Part shown: positions 1 through 9,078 of the stretch, piece by piece
Layout of the letters: the number at the start of each line of letters is the position of its first letter
Numbering within the stretch: the first letter of the stretch is position 1
NCBI GenBank assembly: GCA_934655755.1
Contig: CAKUHA010000002.1
Coordinates: 248,001-312,000 of the forward strand
Length of the DNA: 64,000 nt
From: an uncultured Collinsella sp.
GTDB lineage: Bacteria; Actinomycetota; Coriobacteriia; Coriobacteriales; Coriobacteriaceae
Direction of reading: 5' to 3'
Notes under the pieces: model-generated
What the model was told of the DNA's origin: nothing
The model's input: only the letters and a program-made list of their open reading frames with translations
The model's database searches: none
Made by a program: the position numbers and the translations under genes

Positions 1-8
1 TGAGAACG

Positions 9-1034
9 ATGAGGCCCATGACAAAGAAACTGCTGTTAGGAATTCCCACTGTGACGCTTTCGGCCGTGCTGGCTTGTACGGTGGCAGGCTGCGGCAGTAG
101 CGCTCCGAGCGGTTCGGCTGGCAGCTCGGGCGGGAGCGCACCTGTGCAGGAGAAGTCCAAGAAGGCCAAGGCCTATGAGTCGCAGACGGTCGAGGTGGCA
201 GGCATTACCTATGAGTCGGTGGCTCACGGTACGTTCTATCGCGGTGATGCCAAGAAGCAGGACGGCTTTTACCTGCACATCAAGATTACCAACAACAACA
301 CAAAGAACAGAACGTTCAGTTCCTTTAACGTGCATGCTGCCCAGGGCGATCTTGAGGCAGGCGACCCGTTGTTTACTTCCGGCAAGGCGGCCGTGCTCGA
401 CTACGTTGCAAGCGAGGCTCCCGATGAGCTTCACGAGGGCATCGATCTTTCCAAGAGGCAAGATATCGGTCCGGGCGAGACCGTTGAGTATGTCTACTTC
501 TGGGCGCCCAAGACGGCGTACTACGGGCCCATCACTGTCGAGTTCGTAGACGCTTACGCCCCCGCCAAGAATCATGAGGCTATGCACTTCGACACCACGG
601 GATGCGAGACCAAGGAGTTCAAGGCGGCCGGCGGCGTGGCCGATTCTGGCGAGAAGGCAGATTTAACGGGCATCGATTGCGCATCGTACAGTATCGAGGC
701 CGCCGATGGGTACACGCTGGATTCGTCCAACGAAGAGCACGAAAAGGCGGACTTCTTCCACGACGAGACTGGAGGACGCCTGCACATCAGCATCTTCCCG
801 CGCTCGCCGGAGGAAGAGATTGCAAGCCTAGAGCAGGTCTATGAAGGCAAGGAGACGACAACCGACCAGGTCGAGTACAACGGCATAACGTGGCTGCGCT
901 TTACCGGTCCCGACAACGGCCATACGCTGTTTGCGACGGCTCCCGCAACGGGCGAGACCGTCCGCGTGTCGATTGGCTGGAAGATCGACTGGGATGCTGC
1001 CGTGCCCATGATGGAGGCGCTGAAGCTCAAGTAA
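9..1034 (+). CDS. Predicted lipoprotein with DUF4352-like domain
   Basis: A 341-residue secreted lipoprotein of unknown role. The N-terminus has lysines, a hydrophobic core and a lipobox (TVAGC, Cys about 28), followed by a Gly/Ser-rich linker. The segment at about residues 55-190 (YLHIKITNNN style) resembles the immunoglobulin-like DUF4352/DUF5067 folds common in Gram-positive lipoproteins. The last 120 residues form a second region. ATG at 18 (MTKK) is an equally good start because the ribosome site lies at the window edge. A terminator follows, so it is transcribed separately from the XRE gene. Secretion is well supported; function is not. Confidence 0.8.
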   Translation: MRPMTKKLLLGIPTVTLSAVLACTVAGCGSSAPSGSAGSSGGSAPVQEKSKKAKAYESQTVEVAGITYESVAHGTFYRGDAKKQDGFYLHIKITNNNTKNRTFSSFNVHAAQGDLEAGDPLFTSGKAAVLDYVASEAPDELHEGIDLSKRQDIGPGETVEYVYFWAPKTAYYGPITVEFVDAYAPAKNHEAMHFDTTGCETKEFKAAGGVADSGEKADLTGIDCASYSIEAADGYTLDSSNEEHEKADFFHDETGGRLHISIFPRSPEEEIASLEQVYEGKETTTDQVEYNGITWLRFTGPDNGHTLFATAPATGETVRVSIGWKIDWDAAVPMMEALKLK

Positions 1035-1063
1035 CGGATTGCGATTCCCACGTCAGGCGACTC

Positions 1064-1100
1064 AGGGCTGGCTCCGAGTTATCGGGGCCAGCCCTTTTTG
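1064..1100 (+). terminator. Rho-independent terminator
   Basis: The inverted repeat AGGGCTGGCTCCGA / TCGGGGCCAGCCCT has a GTTA loop and is followed by TTTTT. It sits 30 bases after the lipoprotein stop. Confidence 0.85.
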
Positions 1101-1164
1101 GTGCTCGATGAGCAGGGCCAGCGCCTCGCGCAGCTTCGGGTACAGCTGGGCACCCTGCATGCAA

Positions 1165-1256
1165 TGACAGACATGATTTTCATAATGACAGATATAGTTG
1201 ACATTGGTTGATAGATGCAATATATTTCTGTCATGTTGCAACGGATATCTGTCCAT
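1165..1256 (+). promoter_or_regulatory. Sigma-70 promoter with ACAGA/TCTGT operator half-sites
   Basis: TTGACA at 1198-1203 and TATATT at 1221-1226 are separated by 17 bases, a near-consensus promoter. Four similar half-sites surround it: TGACAGACAT (1165), ATGACAGATATA (1185), TATATTTCTGTCAT (1221, inverted) and GGATATCTGTCC (1243, inverted). Placement across the -10 and the start region suggests autorepression by the XRE protein encoded immediately downstream. The operator role is inference. Confidence 0.7.
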
Positions 1257-1274
1257 TACTTCGGAAGGAACTCC

Positions 1275-1505
1275 ATGCCGGGCAAAAAGAACCTACGCAT
1301 GAAGGCGGCGCGTGCGGCGGCTGGCCTTTCGCAAGCTGACTTGGCCGGGGCCGTGGGCGTTACGCGCCAAACCATCGGCCTGATTGAGGCGGGCGGCTAT
1401 AACCCCACGCTCAACTTGTGCGTGGCAATTTGCAAAGCGCTGCGCGTCACGTTGAACGACTTGTTTTGGGAAGACGAGACCGACGTCGACCCTAACGCTC
1501 TTTAG
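1275..1505 (+). CDS. XRE-family helix-turn-helix regulator
   Basis: A 76-residue DNA-binding protein consisting almost entirely of a Cro/CI-type HTH: the SQADLAGAVGVTRQTIGLIE segment is the classic helix-turn-helix, followed by YNPTLNLCVAICKALRVTLNDLF. ATG 1275 is chosen over the in-frame ATG at 1215 because GGAAGG lies 7 bases upstream and the upstream codons overlap the promoter. It is probably co-transcribed with the membrane protein 8 bases downstream, a common pairing of small YozG-like XRE proteins with membrane partners. Likely autoregulated through the flanking operator-like repeats. Confidence 0.88.
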   Translation: MPGKKNLRMKAARAAAGLSQADLAGAVGVTRQTIGLIEAGGYNPTLNLCVAICKALRVTLNDLFWEDETDVDPNAL

Positions 1506-1513
1506 GAGTCGCT

Positions 1514-2098
1514 ATGAAATTTGAAGATTTAAAGCTCGTGCAAAAGTGGCGCGAATATGCCGGTCCAAAGGATGAACGTCTGGAGGCTGAGAACGCGAAG
1601 ATCTACAAGATTGGTTTCGTGCTGCTTTCGTTTGGCATGCTGATGATCTTTTTCTACCAGTTTATAGCTCGACAGGTTGCGTGGGTTCACAGCGACGCCA
1701 GTGAAATGCCGCATGGCTTTGCAACGCCGTTCGAGGCAGCCATGTATGTGTGGCTCGTTCTCGTGATGTTGATTTGTGCAGGACTGCAAACGCGGAAGGG
1801 CTATGTCGATACCAATCGTTTTGGGCAAACCGAGCATCTTCCTGTTGGATATTTCCTGCTTGTCAGCGGTCTTAGCGGCGCCGCGTTCGCGCTTGTTATT
1901 GCCGCAATGCGCTGTATCGCTGAGGCGCAGATCGTACCGCTCGAAAGCGTCTTTTGGTTGGCAAACCTGGCCACGGGCGTGTTCTGTGGTGCGACGATTT
2001 TCGCGGCCACATTTGCTGTCCTGTGCGCGACGTTTTTCACGGCGAAAAAACGCCGCGCCAAGATCGAGGCAGAGCTCGACGACGCCGGCGACATCTAA
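1514..2098 (+). CDS. Four-TM membrane protein of XRE pair
   Basis: A 194-residue integral membrane protein of unknown function. Four hydrophobic segments are visible at about residues 34-54, 73-95, 113-135 and 148-172. The N-terminal cytoplasmic part is charged (KLVQKWREYAGPKDERLEAEN) and the tail is basic then acidic. It follows the XRE gene by 8 bases with AGGAG before its ATG, so the two form one operon. It resembles the DUF3796/DUF6773-type partners of small XRE regulators, but I cannot assign a family firmly. Confidence 0.8.
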   Translation: MKFEDLKLVQKWREYAGPKDERLEAENAKIYKIGFVLLSFGMLMIFFYQFIARQVAWVHSDASEMPHGFATPFEAAMYVWLVLVMLICAGLQTRKGYVDTNRFGQTEHLPVGYFLLVSGLSGAAFALVIAAMRCIAEAQIVPLESVFWLANLATGVFCGATIFAATFAVLCATFFTAKKRRAKIEAELDDAGDI

Positions 2099-2104
2099 TG
2101 CGTA

Positions 2105-2143
2105 AGGGGCTGACTCTGGGTTATCAGAGCCAGCCCCTTTTGT
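2105..2143 (+). terminator. Rho-independent terminator
   Basis: GGGGCTGACTCTGG pairs with CAGAGCCAGCCCC and is followed by TTTT. It ends the XRE/membrane operon. Confidence 0.85.
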
Positions 2144-2186
2144 GTTCGACGAACAAGCTCAGCGTCGCTCACGAAAGCGCTGAGAG

Positions 2187-5100
2187 TTAGCAAGACCCAT
2201 CCGTATCGGCTTCATCGTCGCTCCTACGCTCGAGTGCGGTGCGGCGGGCGCTGTAGGCGACGAGGCCGGCTCCGGCTGCGGCGAGTGCTGCTGCGGCTGC
2301 GGTCAGGGGGACGTTGCTGTCGCCCGTGCCAGCGAGCATGCCTGATTTACCGGAGCGCTTGTTATCGTCGTGACCCTTGCCGCTGCCAGAGCCGCTTCCG
2401 CCGGAGCTGCCTCCCGTGCCAGAACCGCCGCTGCTCGAGCCGCCATCGCTGTCCACGGTCATCGGGGCGTCGTAGAGCCCCGCCGTATCCGCGTTGCTGC
2501 TTACGCCCACCAGCACCTCTGCGCGTTCGCATGCCGCGTCGGGAATGTGGAGCTCGTGCAGTACGGCGCCCAGCGTGGAGTTTGCGCCCGGTCGAATCTC
2601 TTCGAGCGTTACGGGGTCGAGCGCCACCAGGTCACGCGCCTTTGCGTAGAGCGTGACGCGTTTGCCCACCTCGTCGCTCCAGCTCTCCGGGATGGCAAAG
2701 TTCATGCGGAACTGTGCCGTGCAGCCCGGTGCCAGCACGGCGTTGCCGTTGTCGGCTACCAGCGGGTGCGTGGCAAAGCGCTCGCCCAGTGTCTCGAGCG
2801 TGTACTTCACATGCGCTATGTCGTTGGCCGATGCATCCTCGGCAAGCTCCGGGTCGTAGATCGATGCCATGCGTGCGTTTGCGCCGAATCCGATGGATGC
2901 GCTGGAGAACGCTTGGTTGGAGCCCTCTCGGTACAGATCGACTGTTCCTGCGGTCAGCAGCGTGTTGCCGTCGTTTCGCACCGTTACCGTAAACGACTCG
3001 CTTGCCGCTCCGGGTACCACAGCGCCCAGGTTGGCTATCGCGCCCAGTGGCGTGGCGCACGCCACCAGGGGCACTTCGATGCCGTGAAGTTCTGCCTTGC
3101 TTTGCTCGGCGCTCACGATGTGCGTGGCAAGCGCCGAGAGCATGCCGCCCGAGGTCAAAAACGTCGTTATCTGATCAATGGGGTGCTCCAGCTCGCAGAG
3201 CACGAACGGCTCCGTGAACAGATCGTCGATCAGGGTGCTGGCGAAGATGCGGAAATGCTTGCCCATTACCGCCACCGGCTCGCCTTCTTCGTCGTAGGTT
3301 TGCCCCACTTTGCCGTCGGTGTTCTCGACGTATAGCACGCACCTGCCGTTGTTGCTCATGCTAAACGACGCCGGGCCGCAGCCAGCTGCGCCCATGGGTG
3401 TCGTTGCAAATGCCGTCGCGCCTCGCGTCCAGGTAACATGCTGCAGCTGCTCGTCGACGGTTGCCAAAAAGCCCGTATGCTGCGGCCACGGTACCACGCG
3501 CGGCACCGAGGCATCTGGCGACATAACGCCCCAACCCGCGATAGACTGACCGATCACGGCGTACGATGCGCAGCCACAACCGTTTGCAGTCTCGTATGCA
3601 ACGGGCACCACCATTTTGCCGTTGATATTCTCGGGCGCGCCCAGCTCGATGCTCGACGGTGCCTGAGAAAAGCGGAGGACCTGACGGAACGTGAGGCTGT
3701 CGCCCAAATCATCCGACCACAGGGTAAAGCACTCGAGCGCGACCTCTGCCTCGCTGCCGAGTGCCTTCTCTGCGGTGGCTCCGCGGCGGTGGAGATAGGC
3801 GCCCGACAGGCGTCCGTCGACAAGTGTCTTGCCCACCGTGATGCGTGGACATTGCAGGCAATGGTAACCATCCTCCTGAAGGCGGCCACGCGAGATGCTG
3901 CGCCACGATGTGTGCGATATCACGCGAACTCCGTCGTTGCTTATGCGCAGGCGCACAACGGACAGTATGCCGGATGTGCTCGCCGTATCGAAACGGGTAC
4001 CGTCGCCATCGGGGCGCTCGCCCGAGACCAACAGCACGTAGGCGTTCTGGTTTCCCTTCCCGTCTGTATATTCCACCACGTCGAAGTCGTAATCGAATAT
4101 GCCGTTGCGCTCCACGTCGCCCTCGCCAAACCCAAGGGGGAAGTCGACCGGCATAGGTGCGGACCACGCGCCGTTTGCCTTCGTGTGTACCACCAGACGC
4201 GAACGGCCATCCTCGCCGTAGCGAACCGAAGCGATGCGGAACAGGCATTCCACGCCGGCGATCTCCGCAAACTTCATGTGGGCTTCGCTGAGTACGCCGG
4301 TGAAGAGTACGTTGTCGCTCGAGGGCTTTATGCCGCCGCGTTCGTCCTCCGACACGCCGGCAGAATTGGCGTTCGGGTCCGCAATGGCGTCCCTCGCCTG
4401 CCTGATGTAGGCGTACCCATACATCGGCGCGGCATTTTCGTCATCTTCCATCAGGGCGTGGACGAAATGCTCGACCTGTCCCGTGTCATCGCTCTCTGCA
4501 TCCGCGTCGAGCTCAATGCGCGTGACCGCTTGCTCCCAATCGCGCACGACCGGCGCGACGTTTACGGCGGTGGCTGCAACTTCGGCGCATGCGAGCAGCT
4601 CGGCATTGGTGACGATGGTGGCTGACGCGATAAACTGCGGCACATCACCTGCCTCGGCATTGCCGGTCGCGCCAAAGCAGGCATCCGGCGTATAAGGCGC
4701 ATCTCCATCCAAGGCCAGCTCAGAGCGCTGGAGTACATACTGGTCGCCGTTGTTGACCGACATGTTCCACGAATCGAGAAGTGTGGGCCACGACCCCGAC
4801 CAGGCCTTGGTGGTCCACTTGAACATGATGAACTGGAGTATCACGTCGACATCGACGTCGGCACCCACGCGCAGCCGCGGAAGCTGGTGGCCGTCCGCCT
4901 TCTCGTACCCAATGAACAGTGTGAGGGATGCGGCACCGCGCACGGCGGACGAAGCGACGCCTGCAACGCCGGCTCCAAAGGTGACGGCAAGCCCGATCTG
5001 GATGGTGAATGATCCCGACGTATTGGAATAGTCGAGCGAAATGTTTTTGAAGAACGCCGCGCCGCCGCCGTGCGTGTGGGCGCCTACAGCGAGCGCCAGC

Positions 5101-6554
5101 TTTGCCAGCACCCAAGGATTGACGTTTAGGAAAAACGGCACCGGGCCCAAGGTGAACTGCTCGGTCCAGTTGAGGTCGGTTTTTACTTGGAAGAGGGCCT
5201 TAATATTGCCAAACGCCGGATCGTTGTTATCGCCCCAAGTTTTGCCTACCCAGTCGTAGGCGAGCGATCCGTACACCTGTGTTGCGATATCCATCGTGAA
5301 CAGCAGCGTGCAATGGTGACGAAGGAGCTTGGTGTTTCTTGGATCGGTGCCCGAACCGGCACTCATACTCTTGTACTGATTCCACTTCCCCTCCATCTCG
5401 TCGAGGTAGCGGTTTGCCTGCTTGGCGCCCGACTCGCGCGGCGACTTCTTCCAGTATTCCGGATCCGGATTGCCCGAATCGTTCATGTAGCTGACTGGTT
5501 TGTATCCGCCGCCAAACAACACGTACCCGGCAAACGAGAAATCGAAGAGAATCGGAAACGTGGGTATCCAGCAGGTGAACTTGTTGCCGCCGATGCCGGG
5601 AAATGCCGCAGGGAAATCAAACGGAGTGACCTCTTGATCCATGGTGGTGGGGACGATGGTCGTCGAGCCCGATTCCGCCTTGGAAGCCGGTGCGGTGGCA
5701 ACGGCCATGGGGGAGGAGAGCGTGTAGGTTTTGCCCTGATAGTCGAGCGCAAAGCGCAGCTTGCACCCTTCTTCCAGAAGGCCCGACGCCGCATCGAGGA
5801 ACTTGTCTTCGAGCGTGAACATCGCCAGATTATCCGCACCCGTTGCACTGGCCTTGACCTGGCCAATCTGCGTGACGGTTTCGGATGAGCTGCCCGCGGC
5901 AGGCATCACTTTGTTGATGCGCAGCGTCGCCTGCCCGCCCAGCGGCAGGTGGGCCTGTACAGTGAAGGCGTGCGTGTCGGGCTGCGCATTCGCTGCATCG
6001 TCTTTGGGCGTCGCCATGAATGTGGCGTCGGCGTACTGGATGTCCCACTCGTCGAACGTAAGCTGGCGAAAGTACGGCTCACCATCGGAGAGCGGACGCG
6101 TGGGAGCGGTAATGGCGGTACCGCCCTGGATGCGCGCGAGGGGGATCTCGACATCGCGGTAGCCCGGCATGCTGATGGAGATGCCGCCGTTGAAGTCATA
6201 CGCGTCGAGAAGCGTTGCCTCGTCCACGTAGCCTTCCGAAAGCGGGGCAACCTCAAAGATGGCCGTGCCTTCGTCATCGGTGGTGGCGGTGAGCTGCTTG
6301 CCTGCGGCATAGCGCGACGTTAGTGTGACCTGGGCACCCGTGATGGGCGTATTCTTGTTGGCGACGTCGACCACGACCACGCCGAACATGGTGCGCGAGA
6401 GAACGAGCACCTTGAAGGGGTCTTCTTCGTCGGCATAGGCTTCGGTGGGCGCGAACGGCAATATGAAGGCGTTTGCGCTTCCCGGCACGTGCGGCAACAT
6501 AATGCTCGCTAGCGAGGACGCTCCGGCAACAAGTAACGAACGGCGATCAAGCAT
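2187..6554 (-). CDS. Large wall-anchored surface protein, LAXTG sorting signal
   Basis: A 1455-residue exported protein. The N-terminus (MLDRRSLLVAGASSLAS, then a hydrophobic run and ANA/AYA cleavage-like sites) is a signal peptide with a twin-arginine-like RR that lacks the full Tat consensus. Residues about 50-135 look like a carboxypeptidase-regulatory/Ig-like fold (VVDVANKNTPITGAQVTL). The bulk is unrecognised and shows no catalytic signature. The C-terminus has a Ser/Gly linker, LAGTG at about 1407-1411, a hydrophobic helix and RR. That is a sortase sorting signal of the LAXTG class known for class E sortases of high-GC actinobacteria. No sortase gene is in the window. The LuxR gene lies directly upstream on the same strand. 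Confidence 0.85.
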   Translation of the reverse strand: MLDRRSLLVAGASSLASIMLPHVPGSANAFILPFAPTEAYADEEDPFKVLVLSRTMFGVVVVDVANKNTPITGAQVTLTSRYAAGKQLTATTDDEGTAIFEVAPLSEGYVDEATLLDAYDFNGGISISMPGYRDVEIPLARIQGGTAITAPTRPLSDGEPYFRQLTFDEWDIQYADATFMATPKDDAANAQPDTHAFTVQAHLPLGGQATLRINKVMPAAGSSSETVTQIGQVKASATGADNLAMFTLEDKFLDAASGLLEEGCKLRFALDYQGKTYTLSSPMAVATAPASKAESGSTTIVPTTMDQEVTPFDFPAAFPGIGGNKFTCWIPTFPILFDFSFAGYVLFGGGYKPVSYMNDSGNPDPEYWKKSPRESGAKQANRYLDEMEGKWNQYKSMSAGSGTDPRNTKLLRHHCTLLFTMDIATQVYGSLAYDWVGKTWGDNNDPAFGNIKALFQVKTDLNWTEQFTLGPVPFFLNVNPWVLAKLALAVGAHTHGGGAAFFKNISLDYSNTSGSFTIQIGLAVTFGAGVAGVASSAVRGAASLTLFIGYEKADGHQLPRLRVGADVDVDVILQFIMFKWTTKAWSGSWPTLLDSWNMSVNNGDQYVLQRSELALDGDAPYTPDACFGATGNAEAGDVPQFIASATIVTNAELLACAEVAATAVNVAPVVRDWEQAVTRIELDADAESDDTGQVEHFVHALMEDDENAAPMYGYAYIRQARDAIADPNANSAGVSEDERGGIKPSSDNVLFTGVLSEAHMKFAEIAGVECLFRIASVRYGEDGRSRLVVHTKANGAWSAPMPVDFPLGFGEGDVERNGIFDYDFDVVEYTDGKGNQNAYVLLVSGERPDGDGTRFDTASTSGILSVVRLRISNDGVRVISHTSWRSISRGRLQEDGYHCLQCPRITVGKTLVDGRLSGAYLHRRGATAEKALGSEAEVALECFTLWSDDLGDSLTFRQVLRFSQAPSSIELGAPENINGKMVVPVAYETANGCGCASYAVIGQSIAGWGVMSPDASVPRVVPWPQHTGFLATVDEQLQHVTWTRGATAFATTPMGAAGCGPASFSMSNNGRCVLYVENTDGKVGQTYDEEGEPVAVMGKHFRIFASTLIDDLFTEPFVLCELEHPIDQITTFLTSGGMLSALATHIVSAEQSKAELHGIEVPLVACATPLGAIANLGAVVPGAASESFTVTVRNDGNTLLTAGTVDLYREGSNQAFSSASIGFGANARMASIYDPELAEDASANDIAHVKYTLETLGERFATHPLVADNGNAVLAPGCTAQFRMNFAIPESWSDEVGKRVTLYAKARDLVALDPVTLEEIRPGANSTLGAVLHELHIPDAACERAEVLVGVSSNADTAGLYDAPMTVDSDGGSSSGGSGTGGSSGGSGSGSGKGHDDNKRSGKSGMLAGTGDSNVPLTAAAAALAAAGAGLVAYSARRTALERRSDDEADTDGSC

Positions 6555-6710
6555 CTTGGGCTCCCATCCCGCAAATATCGGTGGAAATAATCAAATTTTG
6601 CGAGAAAGAGCCCTGCGGCGGTAGTGCCGTTCGAGGGCCAAAATGTCCAATTTGAGCATGCGAAAACGGGCAGTGCTGGAACGCGTTCGATACGCTTGGT
6701 AGCTTGGCTG

Positions 6711-7715
6711 CTAGCGCAGCATATGTGCGACCAACTCGGCGCGAGTTCCGATGCCAAGCTTTGCATACACGCCGGATAGGCGGTTTTTGACGGTGCCCGG
6801 CGATACTCCCATATGGCGTGCGATTTCGGCGTTGGTCCACCCACGACAGGCGAGCATGGCCATGGTGAATTCCGTGGTCGTTAGATCGTCGGCCACGTCC
6901 TCGCCTGAATCGGGGTTGTGGATGCGCCGCCAGCCGTAGCTGAAGCGGTACGTGATCTCGATGATGCGAGCGAAATCGTCGGGGTATTGCGATTTTAAGC
7001 ATGCCTCGATAAGCCCCTGCAAAAGGCCGTGGTGCTCGCCGATGAGCTCGATAAGGCCGTCGGGGCGCGCAATGTCCCAAGCGGTTCCGAAATGCGTCCT
7101 TGCAGCGTCGACGTCTTTGAGACTCATGCATGCCATGGAAGCTGCCAGGTGCAGGAACAGTTCCGAGATGGGATAGCTTCCCTGTTTCATAATTAGGGCG
7201 TTTTCCGCCATGCCCAGACTGCGGCCGTATTCTCCGCGCAGATACAAGGCGTGCGCCATCACGTAGCTGGCGAACAGGCGCAGGCCTTCGGGCAGATGCG
7301 CCGCAAGTGGATAAAACTCTTCGGCGGAATACGGGGAAGGCAAGTGCAGCAGGACGCTCGCGGCGGAGGCGAACAGGATATGCATGGCGTGGACGGCGGG
7401 CGATTCCTCGTCAGCCGGCGTGTCGAGGATGCCCGCAAGGCAACGGCGGGCATCGGCGATACGGTTGAGCGACAGGCTGGCATATCCGCAGATAAAGCAT
7501 GCGGAATAGCGCAGTGCGGGGTCGGTGGCGTCAAGATAGGGGTGCGCTGTCTCGGCGGCGAGGGTGGCCTGTCCGCGAAAGTACAGCGCTTCTGCCGTGG
7601 CGATGGTGCGTGAATCGGGGTCGGAAATGCTTGCAACCGCAGCGTCAATCTGCCCCGGCACAAAGGCGGTGCACATCAACGGCATGGGAACGCATGGGTA
7701 GCCATCGCAGTCCAT
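6711..7715 (-). CDS. LuxR-type transcriptional regulator
   Basis: A 334-residue regulator. The C-terminal 60 residues are a LuxR/GerE HTH (LTTTEFTMAMLACRGWTNAE, then IARHMGVSPGTVKNRLSGVY). The N-terminal 270 residues are helical and Ala/Leu-rich like TPR-containing MalT-type regulators, with no kinase receiver. The start at 7715 is chosen over an open frame to 7991 because GGGAG lies 8 bases upstream and the extension would run antisense through the guaA promoter. It is the only regulator next to the large surface protein on the same strand (156-base gap) and may control it; that is inference. Confidence 0.85.
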   Translation of the reverse strand: MDCDGYPCVPMPLMCTAFVPGQIDAAVASISDPDSRTIATAEALYFRGQATLAAETAHPYLDATDPALRYSACFICGYASLSLNRIADARRCLAGILDTPADEESPAVHAMHILFASAASVLLHLPSPYSAEEFYPLAAHLPEGLRLFASYVMAHALYLRGEYGRSLGMAENALIMKQGSYPISELFLHLAASMACMSLKDVDAARTHFGTAWDIARPDGLIELIGEHHGLLQGLIEACLKSQYPDDFARIIEITYRFSYGWRRIHNPDSGEDVADDLTTTEFTMAMLACRGWTNAEIARHMGVSPGTVKNRLSGVYAKLGIGTRAELVAHMLR

Positions 7716-7916
7716 TTTCCATCTCCCAACAGCTGGCAACACTAGCAGCAATTGTACTCCTGTTGCTCGGGACTGGAATTTGTGGGTATCGCCTACGATT
7801 ATGCGGAACGTATAAAGGAAGAGTCTATTGGTGATGCTCCCGAAGTGGTTATCGAAACCTAGCTGACCTTGGGATATAGAAAAACTACCGCCCCTGCAAA
7901 AAGCTCCATGGGAGCG

Positions 7917-7946
7917 ATGAGAAATGGGCCTCGTTCTGCATATAAT
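7917..7946 (+). promoter_or_regulatory. guaA promoter
   Basis: A perfect TATAAT at 7941-7946 is preceded by ATGAGA at 7917-7922 (4 of 6 matches to TTGACA) with 18 bases between. The gap from the LuxR start (7716) to guaA otherwise shows no gene. Confidence 0.75.
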
Positions 7947-8012
7947 GAGGTCATATGACGGTGCGTTTGCATATACGCAACGCATTTCCATCGAACCGAA
8001 AAGGAGCTCTGC

Positions 8013-8993
8013 ATGGATCCCAACAAGCGTCCCGACGACATGGTGCGTATCACCACTCCCGAACTTGCCCAGGCGTTCATCGATGAGCAGGTCACCGCAA
8101 TCCGTGAGCAGATCGGTGACAAGAAGGTCCTGCTGGCCCTTTCCGGCGGCGTTGACAGCTCAGTTGTCGCGGCGTTGCTCATTAAGGCCATCGGCAAGCA
8201 GCTTATCTGCGTGCATGTGAACCACGGCCTCATGCGCAAGGGCGAGAGCGAGCAGGTTGTCGACGTCTTTAAGAACCAGATGGATGCCAACCTGGTCTAC
8301 GTGGACGCTTCCGATCGCTTCCTGGACAAGCTCGTGGATGTTGAGGAACCCGAGGCCAAGCGCAAGATTATCGGCGCCGAGTTCATTCGCGTGTTCGAGG
8401 AGGAGGCCCGCAAGGTGGGCGACGAGGTCAGCTTCCTCGCCCAGGGCACCATCTATCCCGACATTCTGGAGTCCCAGGACGGTGTAAAGGCTCATCACAA
8501 CGTGGGCGGCTTGCCCGAGGACCTGCAGTTTGAGCTCTGCGAGCCCGTCAAGCTGCTGTACAAGGACGAGGTCCGCGTTGTCGGTCGCGAGCTCGGCCTG
8601 CCCGAGAACATGGTCGAGCGCCAGCCGTTCCCCGGCCCCGGCCTGGGCGTTCGCTGCCTGGGTGCCATCACCCGCGACCGTCTTGAGGCGCTGCGCGAGG
8701 CAGATGCCATCGTGCGCGAGGAAATCGACAATGCCGGTCTGACCATTTGGCAGTACTTTGTCGTCGTGCCCGATTTCCGCGCTACCGGCGTGCGCGAGGG
8801 CAAGCGCGCCTACGATTGGCCCTGCATCATCCGTTGCATCAACACCGTTGACGTCATGACCGCCGAGGTGCCCGAGCTCGACTGGGCGCTGCTCAAGCGC
8901 ATTACCGCCCGCGTCACCGCCGAGGTCCCCGGCATCTGCCGCGTCTGCTACGACCTGACCCCCAAGCCCGTCGGCACGGTGGAATGGGAGTAA
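8013..8993 (+). CDS. guaA: GMP synthase ATP-pyrophosphatase subunit, no glutaminase domain
   Basis: A 326-residue enzyme that activates XMP with ATP and aminates it to GMP. The PP-loop SGGVDS is at residues 44-49, followed by HVNHGLMRKGE, LAQGTIYPD, the FPGPGLGVR region and a C-terminal dimerisation domain ending KPVGTVEWE. Usual bacterial GuaA is about 510-525 residues with an N-terminal class I glutaminase. Here translation starts just before the PPase domain, with AAGGAG ahead of ATG 8013 and a strong promoter upstream, so this is not a truncation by frameshift. The layout matches the two-subunit (archaeal GuaAB) form. No glutaminase partner is in the window; it must be elsewhere or the enzyme uses free ammonia. 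Confidence 0.93.
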   Translation: MDPNKRPDDMVRITTPELAQAFIDEQVTAIREQIGDKKVLLALSGGVDSSVVAALLIKAIGKQLICVHVNHGLMRKGESEQVVDVFKNQMDANLVYVDASDRFLDKLVDVEEPEAKRKIIGAEFIRVFEEEARKVGDEVSFLAQGTIYPDILESQDGVKAHHNVGGLPEDLQFELCEPVKLLYKDEVRVVGRELGLPENMVERQPFPGPGLGVRCLGAITRDRLEALREADAIVREEIDNAGLTIWQYFVVVPDFRATGVREGKRAYDWPCIIRCINTVDVMTAEVPELDWALLKRITARVTAEVPGICRVCYDLTPKPVGTVEWE

Positions 8994-9027
8994 GCTTCTA
9001 CTCTTTTGGGCGAATTGCATTGACAGA

Positions 9028-9065
9028 GAGGGGTCCCGCGCAAACGTGTGCGGGACCCCTTTCGT
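9028..9065 (+). terminator. Rho-independent terminator of guaA
   Basis: GGGGTCCCGC pairs with GCGGGACCCC around a 10-base loop and is followed by TTTCGTTTT. It also separates guaA from the convergent histidine kinase. Confidence 0.85.
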
Positions 9066-9078
9066 TTTACTGTTCGGT

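Noticed and set aside
2370..4625. Long open frames on the plus strand (2370-3335, 3438-4625) opposite the surface protein
   Set aside because: They lie wholly antisense to a well-supported 1455-residue gene with signal and sorting sequences, lack ribosome sites, and are Arg/Cys/Ala-rich as expected for shadow frames in high-GC DNA.
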